Source: Inquilinus sp. Marseille-Q2685 (GTDB taxonomy: Bacteria; Pseudomonadota; Alphaproteobacteria; DSM-16000; Inquilinaceae). Taken from it: DNA of 64,000 nucleotides. Below, one piece after another: positions 25,829 through 34,900 of the stretch. The position numbers and the translations under genes were made by a program. Under the pieces are notes generated by a model. That model saw only the letters and a list, made by a program, of their open reading frames with translations, had not been told where the DNA came from and made no database searches. The DNA lies in the NCBI RefSeq assembly GCF_916619195.1, contig NZ_CAKAKL010000003.1, positions 248,001-312,000 of the forward strand. Reading direction: 5' to 3'. The first letter of the stretch is position 1, and each line of letters starts with the position of its first letter.

Positions 25829-26080
25829 AAGCTCCGTAGATGATACAAATGCTCGGACATTGAAGGCCAAGGGATGAGGATATGTATCACCTTGCGGCTT
25901 TCCTGAAAACGCACGTTTACGCCCCCGGCCATTGGCTATGGTTCGGAGCAGCGTGGTCTTGCCCGCGCGCCGCGGGCTGATGACGAGCACCGCGGGTGTC
26001 TCGGCCAAGGCTTCGCGCACCCGGCCCTCGAGAAGGCGTTGTACAAGAGCTCTCCTGTCTCCGGTGGACAGGAGTAAGGC
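25829..26080 (-). pseudogene. 5' remnant of an AAA ATPase (DUF4143-type) gene
   Basis: In frame with the antitoxin gene but upstream of it, the minus strand encodes ALVQRLLEGRVREALAETPA, then VLVISPRRAGKTTLLRTI, with a P-loop. This is the characteristic N-terminus of AAA_14/DUF4143 ATP-binding proteins, which are normally about 400 residues. After about 50 residues the similarity is lost. No ATG precedes it; a stop lies about 10 codons upstream next to a 22-bp repeat array. It appears to be the start of an ATPase gene left after a deletion or insertion that joined it to the AbiE operon. Confidence 0.6.
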
Positions 26081-26148
26081 ACCCGGCGATTAGGAGTGCG
26101 CTGTCCGGCGATTAGGAGTCAATGAACCGGAAACTAGCGGAGATCCTG
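26061..26148 (+). repeat. Array of about four degenerate 22-bp direct repeats
   Basis: Units begin at 26061, 26083, 26105 and 26127, each with CCGG, giving an exact 22-base period. The second and third share CCGGCGATTAGGAGT; the first is CCGGTGGACAGGAGT; the fourth is weak (9 of 15 positions). The first unit also forms a hairpin, CTCCTGTC (26052-26059) with GACAGGAG (26067-26074). Two helical turns per unit suits cooperative protein binding: iterons, an oriT-associated site, or a remnant terminus of an IS21-type element, whose ends carry direct repeats. No transposase gene is present. Confidence 0.6.
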
Positions 26149-26405
26149 CCCGAATAGCACCGGACAGGTGAGATTGCCATCGCTCGGCGTTGGCACCCGT
26201 AACACCAATATGTCCCTGTTGCCCTCGTCGCCAAGGCCAAGCCGGCTAGGGGCGGCTCGTCCTTCCCGACTATGCACCCGTACCTGCGCCCGCGCGCGAT
26301 GATCGCACATGGGCGCGGACACGCGATGTGTCGCGTTTCGGCCGGATGATGAATCCATCTCCCGCATGAGCGGCGCCATGACGCCGTGCCGTCCGGGAGC
26401 AGGGC
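26149..26405. other. Non-coding stretch upstream of traG, possible promoter/oriT region
   Basis: I see no credible gene here; short frames on both strands lack family features and ribosome sites. It separates the repeat array from traG, the first gene of the long traG-trb operon, so it should hold that operon's promoter, and it is a candidate place for oriT. No nick-site consensus was recognised. Confidence 0.4.
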
Positions 26406-28454
26406 ATGACCCCGACCAAGGTCCTGATCGGCCAGATCCTGGTCGTCTTCGCGATCGTGCTCGCCGGCCTCTGGGCCGCGACGCAGTGGTGCGCGGCCGA
26501 GCTCGGCCATCAGCCGCGGCTCGGCCCGGCTTGGTTCATGCTCCTGTCCTGGCCGGTCTACCACCCGTGGCGCCTGTTCGAATGGTGGTACGTCTACGAC
26601 GCCTATGCGCCCCAGCTCTTCGACCGGGCCGGCGTCGTTGCCGCCTCGAGCGGTCTTCTCGGCTGCGCCGTCGCGATCCTGGGCTCGCTGTGGCGCGCCA
26701 GGCAAAGCCGCGTCGTTACGACCTACGGCTCCTCGCGCTGGGCGACACGCCTTGAGGTCCAGGCGGCGGGGTTGTTCCGGCCGGCCGGCGTGTTCCTCGG
26801 GCGCCTCGGCCGCCGCTATCTCCGGCACGACGGTCCGGAGCACGTGATGGCCTTCGCACCGACCCGCAGCGGCAAGGGGGTCGGTCTCGTCGTGCCGACG
26901 CTGCTCACCTGGACGGAGAGCGCGGTCATCCACGACATTAAGGGCGAGAACTGGCAGCTCACCGCAGGCTGGCGCTCCCGCTTCTCGCATTGCCTGCTGT
27001 TCAATCCGACCGACCCCCGCTCGGCCCGCTACAACCCGCTGCTCGAGGTCCGCCGCGGCCCCGACGAGGTCCGCGACGTGCAGAACATTGCCGATATCCT
27101 CGTCGATCCGGAAGGGGCGCTCGAGCGCCGGAACCACTGGGAGAAGACGAGCCACTCGCTCCTGGTCGGCGCGATCCTGCATGTGCTCTACGCCGAGAAG
27201 GAGAAGACGCTCGCCCGCGTCGCGACCTTCCTCTCCGACCCCGAGCGCTCCTTCGCCGCGACGCTGAGAGCCATGATGGGGACGAACCATCTCGGGACGA
27301 AGGAGGCGCCGGTCGTCCATCCGGTCGTGGCCTCTGCCGCGCGCGAGGTCCTGAACAAATCGGAGAACGAGCGCTCCGGCGTGCTGTCGACCGCGATGTC
27401 CTTCCTCGGCCTCTACCGGGATCCGACGGTCGCGGCGACCACGGCGGCGAGCGACTGGCGCATCGCCGACCTGGTCGACGCCGAACGCCCGGTCTCGCTG
27501 TTCCTCGTGATCCCGCCGTCCGACATCTCCCGGACCAAGCCGTTGGTGCGCCTGGTCCTCAACCAGGTCGGCCGGCGCCTGACCGAGCGGCTCGAGGGCG
27601 ATCCGGACAAGCGCCGGCGCCACGCCCTCCTCATGATGCTCGATGAATTCCCGGCGCTGGGGCGGCTCGACTTCTTCGAGACCGCGCTCGCCTTCATGGC
27701 CGGCTATGGCATTCGCGCCTATCTGATCGCGCAGTCCCTGAATCAGATCTCCAAGGCTTATGGCGAGACCAACGCCATCCTCGACAACTGCCATGTCCGG
27801 ATCGCGTTCTCCTCCAACGACGAGCGCACGGCGAAAAGGATCTCCGACGCGCTCGGCACCGCGACCGAGCTCAGGGCCCAGCGCAACTATGCCGGCCATC
27901 GCCTGGCGCCCTGGCTCAGCCATGTCATGGTCTCCCGCCAGGAGACGGCCCGCCCGCTCCTGACCCCGGGCGAGGTGATGCAGCTCCCGGCTTCGGACGA
28001 GCTCGTGCTGGTCTCGGGTCTGGCGCCGATCCGGGCGAAGAAGCTCCGGTATTTCGAGGACCGGAACTTCGCCGGCCGCGTGCTGCCGGCGCCGGAGCTC
28101 GCGACGGACGGCTACCGCGACCGGCCGCCGCCGCGCCCCGACGACTGGAGAGGCCGAAGCCGCGGCCTCGACCACCGCCTCGCCGCGGCCGAAGGCGAGG
28201 CCAGCCTCGCCGAGGAGGAGGGCGGTGTCCAGCAACAGCGCCATCCGGGCCTGGCCGAAGAGGGCATCGTCCGGCCCGCCGAGCACGACCATGCGCCCGA
28301 GTTCGACCTCTTCGACGACGATGCCGACGCACCGGCCCAGGGCCGGGCCATGGACCGGCTGCGGCAGTCGAACGCGATCGGCCGCGCCCACGCGATGAAC
28401 CAGGGCGAGGGCGGGGGCCGCGACCCGGACGACGACCTTTTGCCGGCCTTCTGA
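26406..28454 (+). CDS. traG: Type IV coupling protein TraG/VirD4
   Basis: The 682-residue inner-membrane ATPase links the relaxosome to the secretion channel. Two N-terminal membrane segments (VLIGQILVVFAIVLAGLWAA and VVAASSGLLGCAVAILGSLW) precede the ATPase domain, with FAPTRSGKGVGLVVPTLL (Walker A, about residue 158) and LLMMLDEFPALGRL (Walker B). ISDALGTATELRAQRNYAGH lies near the C-terminal end of the core. The last 110 residues are acidic and Gly/Ala-rich. It is the first gene of the traG-RHH-trb operon, in the Tn4371/IncP gene order. Confidence 0.95.
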   Translation: MTPTKVLIGQILVVFAIVLAGLWAATQWCAAELGHQPRLGPAWFMLLSWPVYHPWRLFEWWYVYDAYAPQLFDRAGVVAASSGLLGCAVAILGSLWRARQSRVVTTYGSSRWATRLEVQAAGLFRPAGVFLGRLGRRYLRHDGPEHVMAFAPTRSGKGVGLVVPTLLTWTESAVIHDIKGENWQLTAGWRSRFSHCLLFNPTDPRSARYNPLLEVRRGPDEVRDVQNIADILVDPEGALERRNHWEKTSHSLLVGAILHVLYAEKEKTLARVATFLSDPERSFAATLRAMMGTNHLGTKEAPVVHPVVASAAREVLNKSENERSGVLSTAMSFLGLYRDPTVAATTAASDWRIADLVDAERPVSLFLVIPPSDISRTKPLVRLVLNQVGRRLTERLEGDPDKRRRHALLMMLDEFPALGRLDFFETALAFMAGYGIRAYLIAQSLNQISKAYGETNAILDNCHVRIAFSSNDERTAKRISDALGTATELRAQRNYAGHRLAPWLSHVMVSRQETARPLLTPGEVMQLPASDELVLVSGLAPIRAKKLRYFEDRNFAGRVLPAPELATDGYRDRPPPRPDDWRGRSRGLDHRLAAAEGEASLAEEEGGVQQQRHPGLAEEGIVRPAEHDHAPEFDLFDDDADAPAQGRAMDRLRQSNAIGRAHAMNQGEGGGRDPDDDLLPAF

Positions 28455-28465
28455 CGGAGCTCGCC

Positions 28466-28885
28466 ATGAAGTCGCGCCACCATCTTTATTTCGACGCCGC
28501 GCTCAGCGACCAGCTCGAGGCGCTGGCCTCCCGGTCCGGCGGCTCGAAGTCGGCGATCGTGGCCGACGCGCTGAGAGCCTGGCTCGCCCGTCGCGCCGCC
28601 AACGAGATCGATGATCTCCTGCGCGTCCGGCTCGACCGGATCTCGGCGCAGCTCAACCGGATCGAACGCGACCAGCGGATCGTGATGGAGAGCCTCGGCC
28701 TCTTCATCCGATACCAGCTGACGGTCACGCCGCCTCTGCCGGACTCCGAGCAGGCCGTGGCGCGCGCCGTCGGACAGGACCGTTTCCAGGCCTTCATCGA
28801 CCAGGTCGGGCGGCGCATCGCCGGCGGCCGCAGCCTCGCCGAGGACGTCCGGTCGCGCGCCTCGATGCCGGAGGCCGCGTCATGA
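28466..28885 (+). CDS. Ribbon-helix-helix (CopG-like) regulator between traG and trbB
   Basis: This 139-residue protein has an N-terminal RHH DNA-binding motif: a short strand (HHLYFDAALS) and two helices (QLEALASRSGGSKSAIVADA, then LRAWLARRA). A longer C-terminal helical part has the coiled-coil-like stretch RLDRISAQLNRIERDQRIVM. It lies 11 bases after traG, and its stop overlaps the start of trbB, the position held by the CopG-like gene of Tn4371-type elements. It probably represses the transfer operon or assists the relaxosome. Confidence 0.85.
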   Translation: MKSRHHLYFDAALSDQLEALASRSGGSKSAIVADALRAWLARRAANEIDDLLRVRLDRISAQLNRIERDQRIVMESLGLFIRYQLTVTPPLPDSEQAVARAVGQDRFQAFIDQVGRRIAGGRSLAEDVRSRASMPEAAS

Positions 28886-29862
28886 GCGTGGTGCTTGGCA
28901 GCGCGGAGGCCCAGGACCGGCGCCGTACCATGCTTCGCACCGCCATGGGGCCGGCGATCGCCGCCGCGCTCGCCGATCCGGCCGTGGTCGAGGTCATGGT
29001 CAATCCGGACGGAGCCCTGCGCCTCGACCGGCTCGGCGACGGGAGGATCGATACAGGAGCTCGGCTCGGCGCGGCCGAGGTCGAGCGCATCATCCGCATC
29101 GTCGCGTCATCCGTCCGTGCCGAGGTCCATGCCGGCCGTCCGGTGGTGAGCGCCGAGCTGCCGGAGACGGGCGAGCGCTTCGAGGGCGTCCTGCCGCCGG
29201 TGTCGACGGCCCCATGCTTCTCGATCCGCAAGCCGGCGGCGCGGGTGTTCTCGCTCCAGGACTATGTCGCGGACGGCATCCTCTCGCCCCTTCAGGCCGA
29301 GGCCCTGCGCCGAGCCGTCGAGAGCCGGCGCAACATCGTCGTCGCCGGCGGCACCAGCTCGGGCAAGACGACGCTCGCCAACGCGCTCCTGGCCGAGCTG
29401 GCGCGGCTCGACGAGCGCGTGATCCTGATCGAGGACACGCGTGAGCTCAACTGCCCCGCACCCGATTGCGTGAGGCTGCGCACCCGGCCGGGCGTGGCGA
29501 GCTTGAGCGATCTCGTCCGCTCCACGCTTCGGCTCCGGCCCGACCGGATCATCATCGGCGAGGTCCGGGGCGGCGAGGCGCTCGACCTGCTCAAGGCCTG
29601 GGGAACCGGCCATCCCGGCGGGATCGCGACGGTGCACGCCAACTCCGCCCGCGGGGCGCTCTACCGGCTCGAACAGCTGATCCAGGAGGCGGTCGTGACC
29701 GTGCCGCGGCGCCTTGTCGCCGATGCGGTCGACCTCGTCGTCTTCCTCCGCGGCCGCGGCACCGGCCGGCGGGTCGAGACCATCGCCGAGGTCACGGGCC
29801 TCGATGCCGACGGCGACTACGCGATCGCCGATCTCGTCCCCCACCGGCTCCATGCTCTGTGA
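28882..29862 (+). CDS. trbB: TrbB, VirB11-type secretion ATPase
   Basis: The 326-residue hexameric traffic ATPase of the mating apparatus is complete. It has VVAGGTSSGKTTLANALL (Walker A), ILIEDTRELNCPAPDCVRLR (Asp box), LRLRPDRIIIGEVRGGEALD (Walker B) and GGIATVHANSARGALYRLEQ (His box). It has no membrane segment and works at the cytoplasmic face, switching the channel between pilus assembly and DNA transfer. It begins the trbBCDEJLFGI run. ATG overlaps the preceding stop. Confidence 0.96.
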   Translation: MSVVLGSAEAQDRRRTMLRTAMGPAIAAALADPAVVEVMVNPDGALRLDRLGDGRIDTGARLGAAEVERIIRIVASSVRAEVHAGRPVVSAELPETGERFEGVLPPVSTAPCFSIRKPAARVFSLQDYVADGILSPLQAEALRRAVESRRNIVVAGGTSSGKTTLANALLAELARLDERVILIEDTRELNCPAPDCVRLRTRPGVASLSDLVRSTLRLRPDRIIIGEVRGGEALDLLKAWGTGHPGGIATVHANSARGALYRLEQLIQEAVVTVPRRLVADAVDLVVFLRGRGTGRRVETIAEVTGLDADGDYAIADLVPHRLHAL

Positions 29863-29875
29863 AAGGAGATACGCC

Positions 29876-30220
29876 ATGTCTCGACGTTTGAAGGCGCGGC
29901 TCCTCGGCTCGACTGCTCTCACCACAACGCTGCGGATTGCGGGAGCGGGGCTGGTCCTGCCGGTGCAGGCCCACGCCGCCGGCTCCAACATGCCGTGGGA
30001 GGAGCCGCTCCAGAATATCCTCGATTCCGTCCAGGGGCCGGTCGCCAAGATCATCGCCGTGATCATCATCATCACCACCGGCCTGACGCTCGCCTTCGGC
30101 GACACGGGCGGCGGCTTCCGCCGCCTCATTCAGATCGTCTTCGGCATCTCGATTGCCTTCGCCGCCTCGAGCTTCTTCCTGTCGTTCTTCTCGTTCAGCG
30201 GCGGAGCGCTGGTCGCATGA
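29876..30220 (+). CDS. trbC: TrbC, conjugative pilin (VirB2-like)
   Basis: The 114-residue prepilin begins MSRRLKARLLGS and has a signal-like segment ending QAHA, then mature hydrophobic helices IIAVIIIITTGLTLAFG and IVFGISIAFAASSFFLSFF. ATG 29876 has AAGGAG 6-11 bases upstream; the longer open frame is a shadow of trbB. TrbC is cleaved and, in IncP systems, cyclised by TraF, whose gene lies upstream in this module. Confidence 0.92.
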   Translation: MSRRLKARLLGSTALTTTLRIAGAGLVLPVQAHAAGSNMPWEEPLQNILDSVQGPVAKIIAVIIIITTGLTLAFGDTGGGFRRLIQIVFGISIAFAASSFFLSFFSFSGGALVA

Positions 30221-30480
30221 CGGAGCATATCGACGGCCTCGAGGTGCCGCTGCACCGGTCGCTGACCGAGCCGATCCTCTTGGCCGGCGCGCCGCGGGGG
30301 ATCGCGATCGTCAACGGCACCGTGGCGGCGGCGCTCGGCCTCGGCCTGCAGCTCTGGATCGCCGGGCTGCTCTTATGGGCGCTCGGCCACTCGCTCGCCG
30401 TCTTCGCGGCGCGGCGGGACCCTCATTTCGCGGATGTGCTTGCCCGCCATCTGCGCCAGCGGAGCTGGCTCTCATGCTGA
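30217..30480 (+). CDS. trbD: TrbD, VirB3-like inner-membrane component
   Basis: The protein is 87 residues with the VirB3/TrbD pattern: GLEVPLHRSLTEPILLAGAP, then a hydrophobic hairpin (LGLGLQLWIAGLLLWALGHS) and a short C-terminal tail, RRDPHFADVLARHL. ATG 30217 overlaps the trbC stop and the gene end overlaps the trbE start. VirB3 proteins anchor the VirB4 ATPase to the membrane. Confidence 0.92.
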   Translation: MTEHIDGLEVPLHRSLTEPILLAGAPRGIAIVNGTVAAALGLGLQLWIAGLLLWALGHSLAVFAARRDPHFADVLARHLRQRSWLSC

Positions 30481-32960
30481 ACCTCGCAGAGTACCGCCGC
30501 AGGTCCGACCGGCTCGCCGACCACCTGCCCTGGGCGGCGCTCGTCGCCCCCGGCGTCGTCCTCAACAAGGACGGCAGCTTCCAACGCACCATCCGCTTCC
30601 GGGGCCCCGACCTCGAGAGCGCGACCGAAGCCGAGCTGGTCGCGACCTGCGCCCGCCTCAACAATGTATTGCGCCGCTTCGGCTCCGGCTGGGCGCTCTT
30701 CTTCGAGGCCGAGCGCTTCGAGGCCCAGGGATACCCGGCCTCGCTCTTTCCGGACGCGATCTCCTGGCTCGTCGACGAGGAGCGGCGCGCCGCCTTCGAG
30801 GAGGGGACGGCGGCCCTCCCGGCGGCGGAGCGGGAAGGGGCATTCCTGCCGCGGCGGGGGCACTTCGAGAGCGTCTGTCACCTGACGCTCGTCTGGCTGC
30901 CGCCGGCCGATCCCGCGCGGCGGGCGGAGCGGGCGCTCGTGGAATCCGCCGGGCCGGAGACGGGCCGCGACTGGCGGCGCGAGCTCGCCGCCTTCGTCGC
31001 CGAGACCGACCGCGTGATCGACCTCCTGGCCGACCTGATGCCGGAGGTCCGCGCGCTCGACGACGGCGAGACCCTGACCTGGCTGCACGGGCGGGTCTCG
31101 ACGGCACGCCATCCGATCGCGGTGCCCGAGACGCCGATGCATCTCGACGCGATCCTGGTCGACGAGCCGTTCACCGGAGGGCTCGAGCCGATGCTCGGCG
31201 ACCGCCATTTGCGCAGCCTGACGGTGCTCGGTTTCCCGAGCCTGACCCGGCCGGGCCTGTTCGACGGCCTCAACCACCTCGACATCCCCTATCGCTGGAC
31301 GACGCGCTTCATCGCGCTGGCCAAGACGGACGCGGCCCGGGAGCTCACGCGCCTGCGCCGGCAGTGGTTCGCCAAGCGCAAGTCGATCCGGGCGCTCCTG
31401 CGCGAGGTGCTCTACCAGGAGCCGGCACAGCTTCTCGATTCCGACGCCGACAACAAGGCGGCCGACGCCGACCAGGGGCTACAGGCGCTCGGCGGCGACC
31501 ACGTCGCCTTCGGATACCTGACCACAACCGTCACGGTGACCGATGCCGACCGGAGCGCCGTCCAGGAGAAGCGCCGCGCCGTCGAGCGCGTCATCCACGG
31601 CGCCGGCTTCGCCACCATCCGCGAGAGCGTCAATGCCGTCGAGGCCTGGCTCGGCAGCCTGCCGGGGCATGTCTACGCGAATGTGCGTCAGCCGCTCGTC
31701 CACTCGCTCAACCTCGCCCATCTCCTGCCCCTGTCCTCGGTCTGGGCGGGGCCGGCGCTGAACGAGCATCTCGGTGGGCCGCCGCTGCTTTATGCCGAGA
31801 CCAGCGGCGCCACGCCGTTCCGGCTGTCCACGCATGTCGGCGATGTCGGCCACATGCTGATCGTCGGGCCCACCGGCGCCGGCAAGTCGGTGCTCCTGGC
31901 GTTGATGGCGCTTCAGTTCCGGCGCTATCCGGGCAGCAGGATCATCCTCTTCGACAAGGGCAACTCCGCCCGGGCCGCTGTTCTCGCCATGGGCGGCCTG
32001 CACCAGGCGCTCGGAGCGGACGGTTCGCTCGCCTTCCAGCCGCTCGCCGGGATCGACCGGCCGGGCGAGCGGAGCTGGGCCGCGGAGTGGATCGAGATCC
32101 TGCTGGCGCGCGACGGTGTCGCGGTCACGCCGGAGGTGAGGGAAGCGGTATGGTCGGCGCTCGGCAGCCTGGCCTCGGCGCCGGCCGGAGAGCGCACGCT
32201 GACCGGCCTTGCGATGCTCCTGCAGTCGAACCCGCTCAAGGCGGCGCTTCTGCCCTATACCCTCGACGGTCCCTTCGGCCGGCTCCTCGACGCCGCCGAG
32301 GACCGGCTCGAGACCGCCGACGTCCAGTGCTTCGAGACCGAGGCGCTGCTGCACGAGGCGAGCGTCGTGCTGCCGGTCCTCACATATCTCTTCCACCGGC
32401 TCGAGGCCCGGTTCGACGGCCGGCCGACGCTGCTGGTCCTCGACGAGGCGTGGGTCTATCTCGACAACGCGCTCTTCGCCGCCCGGATCCGGGAATGGCT
32501 GAAGACCCTGCGCAAGAAGAATGTCGCCGTGGTCTTCGCGACTCAGTCGCTCGCCGATATCGCCGGCAGCAGCATCGCGCCCGCGATCATCGAAAGCTGT
32601 CCGCAGCGCATCTTCCTGCCCAACGACCGGGCGGTCGAGCCGCAGGCGCGCGAGGCCTATCAACGCTTCGGGCTCAATGAGCGGCAGATCGAGCTGATCG
32701 CGCGGGCGACGCCGAAGCGGCACTACTACCTGCAGTCCCGTCGCGGCAACCGGCTCTTCGAGCTGGGCCTCGGACCCTTGGCGCTCGCGTTCTCGGGCGC
32801 CTCGACGTCCTCGGACCAGGCGCTCATCGACCGCGTCCTTGCCGAGGCGGGGCCGGAGGGGTTCGGCCGAGGCTTCCTCGCCGCCCGCGGGCTCGGCTGG
32901 GCCGCCGAGCTCGTCGACCGCTTTCCTTCGGTGACGATGGAGCAGACCCATGCTGCGTGA
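30474..32960 (+). CDS. trbE: TrbE, VirB4-type secretion ATPase
   Basis: This 828-residue protein is the largest ATPase of the mating channel. The start at ATG 30474 (MLNLAEYRRRSDRLADHLPW) overlaps the end of trbD; the frame is open further upstream only as a shadow. The C-terminal ATPase holds MLIVGPTGAGKSVLLALMAL (Walker A, about residue 465), PTLLVLDEAWVYLDN (Walker B) and VAVVFATQSLADIAGSSIAP. IELIARATPKRHYYLQS is typical of the VirB4 tail. No frameshift or missing motif is seen, so this part of the channel looks functional. Confidence 0.95.
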   Translation: MLNLAEYRRRSDRLADHLPWAALVAPGVVLNKDGSFQRTIRFRGPDLESATEAELVATCARLNNVLRRFGSGWALFFEAERFEAQGYPASLFPDAISWLVDEERRAAFEEGTAALPAAEREGAFLPRRGHFESVCHLTLVWLPPADPARRAERALVESAGPETGRDWRRELAAFVAETDRVIDLLADLMPEVRALDDGETLTWLHGRVSTARHPIAVPETPMHLDAILVDEPFTGGLEPMLGDRHLRSLTVLGFPSLTRPGLFDGLNHLDIPYRWTTRFIALAKTDAARELTRLRRQWFAKRKSIRALLREVLYQEPAQLLDSDADNKAADADQGLQALGGDHVAFGYLTTTVTVTDADRSAVQEKRRAVERVIHGAGFATIRESVNAVEAWLGSLPGHVYANVRQPLVHSLNLAHLLPLSSVWAGPALNEHLGGPPLLYAETSGATPFRLSTHVGDVGHMLIVGPTGAGKSVLLALMALQFRRYPGSRIILFDKGNSARAAVLAMGGLHQALGADGSLAFQPLAGIDRPGERSWAAEWIEILLARDGVAVTPEVREAVWSALGSLASAPAGERTLTGLAMLLQSNPLKAALLPYTLDGPFGRLLDAAEDRLETADVQCFETEALLHEASVVLPVLTYLFHRLEARFDGRPTLLVLDEAWVYLDNALFAARIREWLKTLRKKNVAVVFATQSLADIAGSSIAPAIIESCPQRIFLPNDRAVEPQAREAYQRFGLNERQIELIARATPKRHYYLQSRRGNRLFELGLGPLALAFSGASTSSDQALIDRVLAEAGPEGFGRGFLAARGLGWAAELVDRFPSVTMEQTHAA

Positions 32961-33657
32961 GAGCATCGCGGCGACCGCCGCCGTCCTCGTCCTCGCCACG
33001 GCGCCCGCCCGCGCAGACTGGCCGGTGTTCGATGCCTCGAACTATGCCGAGAACATTCTGCAGGCGGCCCGCGCGCTCGAGCAGATCGAGAACCAGGTCC
33101 GGTCGCTGCAGAATGAAGCCACCATGCTCCAGAACATGGCGCGCAACCTGGAGAGCCTCGATGTCTCCGCGCTGCCGTCGATGCTGTCGGACCTCGAGCG
33201 GATCGGCGGGCTGATGGACGAGGCGCGCGGGCTCGCCTTCAGGGTCGAGTCCGTCGAGGCGCTGTTCGACGAGATCTATCCGGGGCGGTACGGGACGGAC
33301 GCGACCGGGGAGCGGTTCGCCGCCGATGCGAGGCGGCAATGGCAGGAGGCGATGGACGGCTTCCGCCAGGCGATGACCGTGCAGGCGCGCGTGGTCGAGA
33401 CGGTGCGCGGCGACGCCGGCAGCCTTTCGGATCTCGTCAACGCCTCGCAAGGGGCGGCCGGCGCACTCGAGGCGCAGCAGGCGGCGAACCAGCTGCTCGC
33501 GCTCTCGGTCAAGCAGCAGCTGCAGATCCAGGACCTGCTCGCGGCGCAGTTCCGAGCCGATGCCGCCGAGGCGGCGCGCCGCGCCCAGGCGCAGGAGCAG
33601 GCGCGCGCAGCCTTCGCCCGGTTCCTCGGGTCCCCGACCGCCTACACCGCGCCGTGA
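32950..33657 (+). CDS. trbJ: TrbJ, VirB5-like exported transfer protein
   Basis: The 235-residue protein has a signal peptide (MLRESIAATAAVLVLATAPARA) and a long alpha-helical, coiled-coil-rich body (ILQAARALEQIENQVRSLQN, EATMLQNMARNLESLD). It overlaps the end of trbE by 11 bases. TrbJ/VirB5 proteins are minor pilus or tip components. The Gln/Ala-rich C-terminus is normal for the family. Confidence 0.92.
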   Translation: MLRESIAATAAVLVLATAPARADWPVFDASNYAENILQAARALEQIENQVRSLQNEATMLQNMARNLESLDVSALPSMLSDLERIGGLMDEARGLAFRVESVEALFDEIYPGRYGTDATGERFAADARRQWQEAMDGFRQAMTVQARVVETVRGDAGSLSDLVNASQGAAGALEAQQAANQLLALSVKQQLQIQDLLAAQFRADAAEAARRAQAQEQARAAFARFLGSPTAYTAP

Positions 33658-33667
33658 GGGATCGGGC

Positions 33668-34900
33668 ATGGGCGATCTCAATGTCGTCGACCGGTTCCTG
33701 GAGACCTTCATCCGCTATATCGACGGTGGGTTCGGCCTCCTCGGCGGCGACGTCGCCTTCCTGACCACGGTGCTCGTCGGGATCGACGTGACGCTGGCCG
33801 GCCTCTTCTGGGCGCTCGACGGCGAGCGTGACGTGCTTGCCCGGTTGTGCCGCAAGGTGCTCGCGGTCGGCGCCTTCGCCTTCATCCTGAACGACTTCGC
33901 GACGCTTGCCGACATCGTCTTCCGCTCCTTCTCGGCGCTGGGCCTGACGGCCAGCCAGAGCAGCCTCGGCGCCGGGGACCTGCTGCGGCCGGGGCGGCTC
34001 GCCGGGATCGGCTTCGAGGCGGCCTGGCCGCTTCTGGAGCAGGCCGGCTCGCTGATCGGTTTCACCACCTTCTTCGACAATGTGGTGACGATCGTGATCC
34101 TGCTCTTCGCCTGGTTCGTCGTGATCCTCGCCTTCTTCGTGCTGGCGGTGCAGCTTTTCATCACCATCCTCGAATACCGGCTGACGGCGCTCGCGGGCTT
34201 CGTCCTCGTCCCCTTCGCGCTGTGGAATCGGACGGCCTTCCTCGCCGAGCGGGTGCTCGGCGCCATCGTGGCCGCGGGCGTCAAGGTCATGGTGCTGGCC
34301 GTCATCGTCGGCATCGGGTCGAACTTCTTCAGTGCGTTCATCGGGGCGCTCCAGGGCCGCGAGCCCGGGCTGGCCGACGCGATGTCGCTGGTCCTCGCAT
34401 CGCTCGCCCTGCTCGGCCTTGGCATCTTCGGACCCGGGATCGCGACCGGCCTCGTCTCCGGGGCGCCGCAGCTCGGCGCCGGGGCTGCGGCCGGGACGGC
34501 GCTCGCCGCGGGCGGCGTCGCCGCCGCCGGCGGCATGGCGGCGACCGGAGCGGTCGCCGCCGCGGCCCGGCTGGGCGCCGCCGGCGGGCGCTTCACCGGC
34601 GCGCTCGCCGTGGAACGCCAGGTCGCGCGCCGAGAGGAGCTCGCCCGCGAGATCCGGGCCTTGGGCGGTAATGGAGGAGGAGCGTCCCCGGGGAGCGGCG
34701 GCGGGCCGATCGTGCCGCCGCCGCCGCCAGGCCCGCCGTCTCCCAGCGGTCCGTCCGGCGAGGCGCCGGGCTGGGCGCGGCGCCTGAAGCATCGAGAGGC
34801 GATCCGGCACGGCATCTCCGCCGCCGTCCACACCATCCGCTCCGGCGATCACGGCGGAGGCTCGCTCTCGGTGCCGCTGTCCGAGGAGGATCGGCGATGA
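33668..34900 (+). CDS. trbL: TrbL, VirB6-like polytopic membrane protein
   Basis: The 410-residue protein starts MGDLNVVDRFLETFIRYIDG at ATG 33668, 10 bases after trbJ. Five or more membrane helices follow (for example VVTIVILLFAWFVVILAFFV and VKVMVLAVIVGIGSNFFSAF). The conserved core FITILEYRLTALAGFVLVPF lies between them. The C-terminal 130 residues are Gly/Ala- and Pro-rich and hydrophilic, as in other TrbL proteins. It forms the inner-membrane platform of the channel. The stop overlaps the trbF start (ATGA). Confidence 0.94.
   Translation: MGDLNVVDRFLETFIRYIDGGFGLLGGDVAFLTTVLVGIDVTLAGLFWALDGERDVLARLCRKVLAVGAFAFILNDFATLADIVFRSFSALGLTASQSSLGAGDLLRPGRLAGIGFEAAWPLLEQAGSLIGFTTFFDNVVTIVILLFAWFVVILAFFVLAVQLFITILEYRLTALAGFVLVPFALWNRTAFLAERVLGAIVAAGVKVMVLAVIVGIGSNFFSAFIGALQGREPGLADAMSLVLASLALLGLGIFGPGIATGLVSGAPQLGAGAAAGTALAAGGVAAAGGMAATGAVAAAARLGAAGGRFTGALAVERQVARREELAREIRALGGNGGGASPGSGGGPIVPPPPPGPPSPSGPSGEAPGWARRLKHREAIRHGISAAVHTIRSGDHGGGSLSVPLSEEDRR

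Noticed and set aside
25208-26020. A single 270-residue protein combining a P-loop and AbiEi
   Set aside because: The P-loop part is only the first 50 or so residues of an ATPase family and AbiEi has its own good start at 25828, so the continuity looks accidental.
26112-28391. Minus-strand open frame of 759 codons
   Set aside because: It is fully antisense to traG, which has complete Walker motifs and normal length.
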